Origin: an uncultured Anaerococcus sp.
GTDB lineage: Bacteria; Bacillota; Clostridia; Tissierellales; Peptoniphilaceae
Length of the DNA: 19,644 nucleotides
Assembly: GCF_947253225.1 (NCBI RefSeq)
Contig: NZ_CAMXYR010000029.1
Coordinates: 1-19,644 of the forward strand
Direction: 5' to 3'
Shown: one piece after another, positions 14,274 through 19,644 of the stretch
Layout of the letters: each line of letters begins with the position of its first letter
Position numbering within the stretch: position 1 is the stretch's first letter
The notes under the pieces: model-generated
Told to the model about the DNA's origin: nothing
What the model saw: the letters and a program-made list of their open reading frames with translations, nothing else
Database searches by the model: none
Program-made: the position numbers and the translations under genes

Positions 14274-15746
14274 TTAATAAAAACCTAGCTTATCTTTTGA
14301 AGTATCTACTATGATGTTTTTAACTTGAGTGTAGGCATCTAGGGCAAGTTTATCAGTTTCTCTTCCGATTCCAGAATCCTTGTAACCACCGAAAGGAGCT
14401 CCTGCTGGGAATTGGTTGTAGGTATTTACCCAAATTCTTCCTGTTTGGAGGGCATTTGCGACTTTCATAATTCTATACATATCATTTGAATAAATTCCTC
14501 CACCAAGGCCGTAGTGGGAATCATTTGCCATTTTTATTACATCATCTTCATCCTTAAATTTATTTACTATAAGTACTGGTCCGAAGATTTCTTCTGTGTA
14601 AGCTTCGTTATCTTTTGGAACATCGGCAAGGATAGTTGGAGCATAGAAAGCACCCTTATCAAGGCCATTTTCTGTAAGTCTCTTGCCTCCAGTTAGAATT
14701 TTTCCGCCAGCTTCAACAGCCTTATCTACAAAGGATTGGATGACAGGAATCCTTTTTTCATCTCTTAGGGCTCCCATTTGTGTTGTAGGGTTAAGTGGGT
14801 TACCAACTTTTACTTTCTCAAAGGCTTCTACTAATTTATCGACAAATTCATCGTAAATTCCTTCTTGAATAAAGAGCCTTGAACCTGCTGAGCAAACTTC
14901 TCCTTGGTTAAAGAGGATACCTACTTGCGCACCTTCAAGTGCTTTTTCTATATCAGCATCATCAAAGATAATATGAGCAGACTTACCACCTAGCTCTAGC
15001 GTTGATGGAATTAGGTTTTCGGCAGCAGAAATTCCTATATGGCGACCAACACTAGTTGAACCAGTAAAGGCAAGCTTATCGAGTCCCTTGTGGTGTTGGA
15101 GATACTCTCCAGTTTTTGAACCCTTTCCACTTACAATATTTATAAGTCCCTTTGGCAAAAGGTCCTCAATTATCCTAATCATCTCCAAAAGTCCAAGGGA
15201 AGTATTGGAAGAAGGTGAGATTACTATTGTGTTTCCACCAGCTATGGCTGGAGCAAGTTTCCAAGCAGCCATCAACAAAGGAAAGTTCCAAGGAATCATT
15301 TGTCCAACAACTCCTAGAGGTTCTCTAGTTCTAATAGATAAAAACCTTCCGTCAAGTTTTGAAATTTCATCTTCACTAGCTCTCAAAATGCTGGCGAAGT
15401 ATCTAAAGTGGTCAACAACCCAAGGTAGGTCTACAAGAGTTGTTTCTCTTATCGCTTTGCCATTATCCATAGTTTCGATTTTAGCAAGATAATCAAGATT
15501 TTCTTCGATTCTATCAGCTATTTTATTAAGAAGGCTTGCACGAGTTTCTTTAGACCAAGATCCATATTCTCCTTCAAAACAAGCTCTAGCAGCAGTTATT
15601 GCCTTATCAACATCACTGTCATTTGCAGTAGCAAATTCTGATAACTTTTCTCCCGTAGCAGGATTTATTACATCAAGATATTCTCCACTTGCAGGTTTAA
15701 CCCATTCTCCATCTATATATAAGTCATATCTATTTTTAATATCCAT
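14274..15746 (-). CDS. NAD(P)-dependent aldehyde dehydrogenase, AldA-like
   Basis: A 490-residue member of the aldehyde dehydrogenase superfamily that oxidises an aldehyde to the acid with NAD(P). The catalytic set is intact: Asn154 in PWNFP, Glu251 in LELGGKS, nucleophile Cys285 in FNQGEVCSAGSR, and the EEIFGPV motif. C-terminal TGRIWVNTYNQFPAGAPFGGYKDSGIGRE resembles staphylococcal AldA, as recalled from memory. The coenzyme-ribose motif, usually KPxE, is SPSS (177-180): Ser replaces both the near-invariant Lys and the Glu that favours NAD, so cofactor preference may differ. The physiological substrate is unknown; acetaldehyde or another fermentation aldehyde is possible. The ATG follows AAAGGAG. 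It is monocistronic as far as can be seen, with its own terminator downstream and a long hairpin between it and ppdK. Confidence 0.92.
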   Translation of the reverse strand: MDIKNRYDLYIDGEWVKPASGEYLDVINPATGEKLSEFATANDSDVDKAITAARACFEGEYGSWSKETRASLLNKIADRIEENLDYLAKIETMDNGKAIRETTLVDLPWVVDHFRYFASILRASEDEISKLDGRFLSIRTREPLGVVGQMIPWNFPLLMAAWKLAPAIAGGNTIVISPSSNTSLGLLEMIRIIEDLLPKGLINIVSGKGSKTGEYLQHHKGLDKLAFTGSTSVGRHIGISAAENLIPSTLELGGKSAHIIFDDADIEKALEGAQVGILFNQGEVCSAGSRLFIQEGIYDEFVDKLVEAFEKVKVGNPLNPTTQMGALRDEKRIPVIQSFVDKAVEAGGKILTGGKRLTENGLDKGAFYAPTILADVPKDNEAYTEEIFGPVLIVNKFKDEDDVIKMANDSHYGLGGGIYSNDMYRIMKVANALQTGRIWVNTYNQFPAGAPFGGYKDSGIGRETDKLALDAYTQVKNIIVDTSKDKLGFY

Positions 15747-15910
15747 TTTAATCTCCTTTGAATTTAACTCTCGTAGTCTAATGATACCCAGCTTATATAG
15801 TTAATAAACAATAAAAATTTGTTCTGTGGTAAAAATATAAGTAAATTATTTGTAAAAACTTCTTAGCCAACAAGAGTGGGAAATAAAGGAGGAGATTTTT
15901 AAAAGAAAAT

Positions 15911-16049
15911 GGGCTGGTACAAAACGATTTATGATAGTCCTTCCATACATTAGAAGATTCTCCTAGGAAGTTTGCCATAAGAGTTTATAAACCTTCAAAG
16001 GAGAGATTTCTAATGCTAGTGGAAGGGCTCAATCATCTTGTATCAGCCC
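15911..16049 (-). ncRNA. 139-nt long imperfect hairpin; candidate structured RNA or extended terminator
   Basis: On the minus strand, GGGCTG (16049-16044) pairs with CAGCCC (15916-15911). Pairing then continues inward through TACAA/TTGTA, GATGATT/AATCGTT, CCTTCCA/TGGAAGG, CATTAGAA/TTCTAATG, TCTCCT/AGGAGA and GAAG/CTTC to a small ATAA/TTAT tip, with internal loops between helices. A T-rich stretch (ATTTTCTTTT) follows the closing helix, as in a terminator. It begins 36 nt after the ppdK stop and ends 164 nt before the dehydrogenase start. No known RNA family is recognised. It could terminate ppdK, be an independent small RNA (no clear promoter seen), or be a decayed palindromic element. In the remaining 15747-15910 I see only A/T-rich leader and the dehydrogenase ribosome site. 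Confidence 0.5.
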
Positions 16050-16085
16050 TAAAGTTTTCTAAAAATTTGGAATTAACTTGGAATA

Positions 16086-18713
16086 TTATTTATTTTCTTT
16101 TTCTATAGCAGCTTGAGCAGCGGCAAGTTTAGCTATTGGAACCCTGAATGGAGAACATGATACATAATCAAGTCCAACATTATAGAGGTATTTAACTGTA
16201 CTTGGCTCACCACCATGTTCACCACAGATACCTAAGTGGAGAGCAGGATTGGATTTTCTACCCTTTTCAACAGCAGTTTCTACTAAGAAGCCAACACCTT
16301 TTTGATCTAGGACTTGGAAAGGATCTTTTTCAAAGATATCTTTGTCGATGTAAGCAGGTAGGAATTTTCCAGCATCATCTCTTGATAAACCAAAGGTCAT
16401 TTGTGTTAGGTCGTTAGTACCAAAGCTGAAGAAATCTGTGATTTGAGCTATTTCATCAGCTGTGATTGCAGCTCTAGGAATTTCAATCATTGTACCTAAT
16501 AGGTATTTAACTTCGCATCCCTTTTCTTCAAATACTTTTTTAATTTCATCTTCTACAGTATCTTTTACAGTTTTAAGTTCGAATACATCACTTGAAAGTG
16601 GAATCATTATTTCAGGCACAACTTCAATTCCATCTTGTTTGCAGTGGATTGCAGCTTGGATTATTGCACGAGCTTGCATTCTTGCAATTTCTGGATATAT
16701 AACAGCTAGTCTTAGACCTCTGAAACCTAACATAGGGTTAACTTCTTGAAGTTCAGCAATTCTTTCTTTAACTCTTGCTGGTTGAATATTTAATTCAAGG
16801 GCAAGGTCTTTTATTTCAGTTTCACCCTTTGGAAGGAATTCGTGAAGTGGTGGATCAAGAAGTCTTACTGTAACAGGCCTTTCTTTCATTAATGAGTAGA
16901 TTTGATAGAAGTCATCTTCTTGCATTGGAAGAATCTTATCAAGAGCAGCTTGCCTTGTCTCAAGATCGCTTGCAAGAATCATTTTACGAACTTGGAAGAT
17001 TCTATCTTCTTTAAAGAACATATGTTCTGTTCTACATAGACCGATACCTTCAGCACCGAAGTCAAGAGCTTGAGCTACATCTCTTGGGGTATCAGCGTTT
17101 GTTCTAACTTTCATATCTCTATATTTGTCAACCCAACCCATAAAGGTACCAAAAGCACCTGCAAGTTGTGGTGGTTGTGTTTCAAGGTTTCCTGCATAAA
17201 TTGCACCAGTTGAACCATCAATTGAGATTACATCATCACCAGTATAAACCTTATCTCCGACTCTTACTGTATGTTCATATTCATCAACGTGCATATCTCC
17301 TGCACCAGCAACACAACACTTACCCATACCTCTGGCTACTACGGCAGCGTGGCTTGTCATTCCTCCACGGGCAGTAAGGATACCCTTAGCAGATACCATA
17401 CCTTCAAGGTCTTCTGGAGATGTTTCTTCACGAACGAGAATTACAGCTTCACCTTCAGCAGCTCTCTTAGCAGCTTCTTTGGCAGAGAAGGCAATTTTAC
17501 CAACAGCAGCCCCTGGAGATGCAGCTAGTCCTCTAGTGATAGGTTCATTTGTATCTATCGCTTTTTGAGTGAAAGTAGGGTGGAGAAGTCCGTCTAAGTC
17601 TCTTGGGTTAACCCTAAGCACAGCTTCTTTTTCATCAATTAGTCCTTCTTCTACCAAATCAACAGCAACTTTTACAGCAGCTTGAGCAGTTCTCTTACCA
17701 TTTCTTGTTTGGAGAAGGAAGAGTTTACCATCTTGGATAGTAAATTCCATATCTTGCATATCTTTGTAGTGTTGTTCGAGTTTTTCTGAAGTTTCGAAGA
17801 ATTGTTGGTAAACTTCTGGCATAGCTTCTTTAAGAGTTGCAATTTCTTGTGGAGTTCTTACACCAGCAACAACGTCCTCGCCTTGGGCATTAATTAGGTA
17901 TTCACCGAAAAGCACATTTTCACCAGTAGCTGGGTTTCTTGAAAAAGCTACACCTGTACCAGATGTTTCTCCCATATTACCAAATACCATAGACTGAACG
18001 TTAACAGCTGTACCCATAGCATCATCAATATCATTTAGTTTTCTGTAGAGAATTGCTCTATCATTTCCCCAAGATCTAAATACAGCAGAAATAGCTGCAT
18101 CAAGTTGAGCTCTTGGTTCTTGAGGGAAATCTTCGCCTTTTAGTTCTCTATATTTTACCTTATATTCTTCCACTAACTCTTTTAAATCGTTTGCATCAAG
18201 TTCAGTATCAAGCTTAACACCCTTAGCTTCTTTCTTAGCTGTAAGAAGTTTTTCAAAATTATTCTTATCTAGCTCCATAGCAACATCTGCAAACATTTGG
18301 ATAAAACGTCTGTAAGAATCATAAGCGAATCTTTCATTATCAGTTTTCTTAGCAAGTCCAATAACTGCATCATCATTAAGACCAAGATTCAAGATTGTAT
18401 CCATCATACCAGGCATTGAAATAGGAGCACCTGACCTTACTGAAACAAGAAGAGGATCTTCTGTTGAACCAAAAGTCTTTCCATTAGCTTCTTCTAGGTC
18501 TTTGATATGTTGGGTAACTTCTTTGTTCAAATCGTCCCAAAGTTTCTTATCTTCTTTGTAAAATCTGGTACAAGCCTCAGTAGTGATTGTAAAACCATAA
18601 GGTACTGTAATACCAAGGTTGGTCATCTCTGCGAGGTTTGCACCTTTACCACCCAAGAGGGCTCTCATTGACATGTTTCCTTCGTTAAAGTTATAAACGT
18701 ATTTGTTTGTCAT
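16086..18713 (-). CDS. ppdK: pyruvate, phosphate dikinase
   Basis: An 875-residue enzyme interconverting pyruvate + ATP + Pi and PEP + AMP + PPi; in anaerobes it can run in the glycolytic direction, conserving energy from PPi. Domain order is complete: N-terminal ATP-grasp (1-340, with GGKGANLAEM at 21-30 and SVRSGAPISMPGMMDT at 91-105), the swivelling phosphohistidine domain with catalytic His455 in GGMTSHAAVVARG, and the C-terminal PEP/pyruvate TIM barrel with Cys830 in GICGEHGGEP. Length and residue numbering agree with the Clostridium symbiosum enzyme. Thr453, two residues before His455, is the residue the partner regulator would phosphorylate. The ATG overlaps the regulator gene stop by 4 nt (ATGA), so the two are co-translated; a GGAAAGG stretch lies just upstream. 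Confidence 0.97.
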   Translation of the reverse strand: MTNKYVYNFNEGNMSMRALLGGKGANLAEMTNLGITVPYGFTITTEACTRFYKEDKKLWDDLNKEVTQHIKDLEEANGKTFGSTEDPLLVSVRSGAPISMPGMMDTILNLGLNDDAVIGLAKKTDNERFAYDSYRRFIQMFADVAMELDKNNFEKLLTAKKEAKGVKLDTELDANDLKELVEEYKVKYRELKGEDFPQEPRAQLDAAISAVFRSWGNDRAILYRKLNDIDDAMGTAVNVQSMVFGNMGETSGTGVAFSRNPATGENVLFGEYLINAQGEDVVAGVRTPQEIATLKEAMPEVYQQFFETSEKLEQHYKDMQDMEFTIQDGKLFLLQTRNGKRTAQAAVKVAVDLVEEGLIDEKEAVLRVNPRDLDGLLHPTFTQKAIDTNEPITRGLAASPGAAVGKIAFSAKEAAKRAAEGEAVILVREETSPEDLEGMVSAKGILTARGGMTSHAAVVARGMGKCCVAGAGDMHVDEYEHTVRVGDKVYTGDDVISIDGSTGAIYAGNLETQPPQLAGAFGTFMGWVDKYRDMKVRTNADTPRDVAQALDFGAEGIGLCRTEHMFFKEDRIFQVRKMILASDLETRQAALDKILPMQEDDFYQIYSLMKERPVTVRLLDPPLHEFLPKGETEIKDLALELNIQPARVKERIAELQEVNPMLGFRGLRLAVIYPEIARMQARAIIQAAIHCKQDGIEVVPEIMIPLSSDVFELKTVKDTVEDEIKKVFEEKGCEVKYLLGTMIEIPRAAITADEIAQITDFFSFGTNDLTQMTFGLSRDDAGKFLPAYIDKDIFEKDPFQVLDQKGVGFLVETAVEKGRKSNPALHLGICGEHGGEPSTVKYLYNVGLDYVSCSPFRVPIAKLAAAQAAIEKENK

Positions 18714-19525
18714 TTTTCTTTCCTTTCCAATAACCTATTTTTGTTTAAATAATTAAGAATAATATCTGATGTTTCTTCGATAGACCTATAAGTAACATCA
18801 ATTACCATACACCCCAAATCATCCATAAAATTTTTAGCATAGTCAAGCTCTTTTTCTATCCTTTCCATACTTGAATAAATTGAATCATCAGAAAGATTCA
18901 AGGATTTAAGCCTAGCATCTCTAACATTTTTAAGAACAACCTTATCAATTGTAAGACCAAATATTCTATTAGGATCTATTTCAAACAATTCTCGGGGAGC
19001 CTTTGAATCCAAAATTAAAGGAATATTTGATACTTTGAGTCCCTTACTAGCCAAATACATTGATAGGGGAGTTTTAGATGATCTAGAAACTCCGATAATT
19101 GCGACATCACAAAATTTTATCCCCCTAAAATCAGCTCCATCATCAAATTTTAAAGCGAAATTCAAAGCATCAAGCCTTCTGAAATGTTCAGTTTCATAAA
19201 CATCAATAAATTTAGGGGACTCACTCGGCTTTTTGCCTAAAATCGAACTAAGACTATTGATGGAATAGCCCATCAAATCTATCGCACTGATTTCATGACT
19301 TTGGGTAAAGTTTTGCACATATGCACTCATCTTAGAATCCTGAAAAGAGTGATAGATTATTATATTTGTATTTTTAATGCTTGCTAATGTTTCGGATAGT
19401 AAGTCTAGGTCTCTGATAGGAGATTTGATGTAGACGTTGTAGGTAACATCAAATTGCTTCAAAGAGAAATTAACTATTTCTGATAGGGCAAGACCCGCAG
19501 TATCCGAAATAATATAAATATCCAA
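18710..19525 (-). CDS. PPDK regulatory protein (bifunctional kinase/Pi-dependent pyrophosphorylase)
   Basis: A 271-residue protein of the DUF299/Kinase-PPPase family, which switches PPDK (or PEP synthase) off by ADP-dependent phosphorylation of a Thr beside the catalytic His and back on by Pi-dependent removal. The family N-terminus IYIISDTAGLALSEI (3-17) and the P-loop GVSRSSKTPLSMYLA (145-159) are intact, as are IDPNRIFGLTID (182-193) and the RSIEET segment near the end. The start is TTG, supported by an AAGGAGTG site at 19533-19540. It overlaps ppdK by 4 nt, directly supporting PPDK, not PEP synthase, as its target. Its promoter lies at 19559-19587. Confidence 0.93.
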   Translation of the reverse strand: MDIYIISDTAGLALSEIVNFSLKQFDVTYNVYIKSPIRDLDLLSETLASIKNTNIIIYHSFQDSKMSAYVQNFTQSHEISAIDLMGYSINSLSSILGKKPSESPKFIDVYETEHFRRLDALNFALKFDDGADFRGIKFCDVAIIGVSRSSKTPLSMYLASKGLKVSNIPLILDSKAPRELFEIDPNRIFGLTIDKVVLKNVRDARLKSLNLSDDSIYSSMERIEKELDYAKNFMDDLGCMVIDVTYRSIEETSDIILNYLNKNRLLERKEK

Positions 19526-19558
19526 TTTTTTTCACTCCTTATTATTGATTCTTATTAT

Positions 19559-19587
19559 ATTATACCAAAAAAATTCAACAATGAAAA
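19559..19587 (-). promoter_or_regulatory. promoter of the PPDK-regulator/ppdK operon
   Basis: On the minus strand, TTTTCA (19587-19582), a 17-nt spacer and TATAAT (19564-19559) preceded by TGG form an extended -10 promoter. A second overlapping TATAAT occurs at 19559-19554. A TTCAACA...TGTTGAA inverted repeat (19573-19579 and 19612-19618) flanks the -35 region and could be an operator. Confidence 0.65.
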
Positions 19588-19644
19588 CTTTTCCATAAAA
19601 AATTTATAAATGTTGAAAAATAACAGGATATATATGGGAAATCA

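Noticed and set aside
15793..15978. A 61-codon open frame on the minus strand between ppdK and the dehydrogenase gene
   Set aside because: It runs through one arm of the long hairpin, has no ribosome site or recognisable protein features, and its composition looks like translated A/T-rich intergenic DNA.

Overview
The window looks like a chromosomal segment of a low-GC, non-model Firmicute. AGA/AGG arginine codons and A/T-ending codons dominate, start regions carry strong GGAGG-type ribosome binding sites, and the gene set is core clostridial. The order hpf-secA-prfB, a T-box leader, a PPDK with its regulator and paired NSS transporters all fit an anaerobic coccus of the Peptoniphilaceae (Anaerococcus/Peptoniphilus-like). 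That genus-level placement is my inference, not a database result. I see no prophage, insertion sequence, CRISPR array, tRNA or rRNA. The segment is mostly housekeeping, and its unusual content is in the non-coding parts. Layout: (1) 1-363 (+) is the C-terminal end of a seryl-tRNA synthetase, closed by a bidirectional terminator. (2) 436-1596 (-) is a short MetE-family methionine synthase-like protein. It is driven by a consensus promoter at 1968-1996 and controlled by a T-box leader whose specifier codon is AUG (methionine). (3) 2013-5419 (-) is an overlapping three-gene operon: S9 serine peptidase, YihY/BrkB membrane protein, 5-formyl-THF cyclo-ligase. (4) 5535-10143 (+) holds hpf, secA and prfB; prfB needs a programmed +1 frameshift at an in-frame UGA. 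(5) 10193-14052 (+) holds trpS and two tandem paralogous NSS-family sodium symporters. (6) 14274-15746 (-) is an AldA-like aldehyde dehydrogenase. (7) 16086-19525 (-) is pyruvate, phosphate dikinase preceded by its bifunctional kinase/phosphatase regulator, overlapping by 4 nt. Functional themes: the left part joins methionine and folate one-carbon metabolism (MetE-like enzyme under a Met T-box, next to the cyclo-ligase). The middle is translation and secretion (HPF, SecA, RF2, TrpRS). The right part is sodium-coupled solute uptake and fermentative carbon flux (aldehyde oxidation; pyruvate/PEP interconversion under reversible phosphorylation). Non-coding structures worth attention are the Met T-box (about 1703-1961), a 139-nt imperfect hairpin at 15911-16049 between ppdK and the aldehyde dehydrogenase gene, a nearly perfect 72-nt palindrome at 14099-14170, and a secA leader with a second terminator-like hairpin. 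The two stretches over 300 bases without a gene are 1597-2012 (T-box and promoter) and 15747-16085 (the long hairpin; nothing further recognised in 15747-15910).
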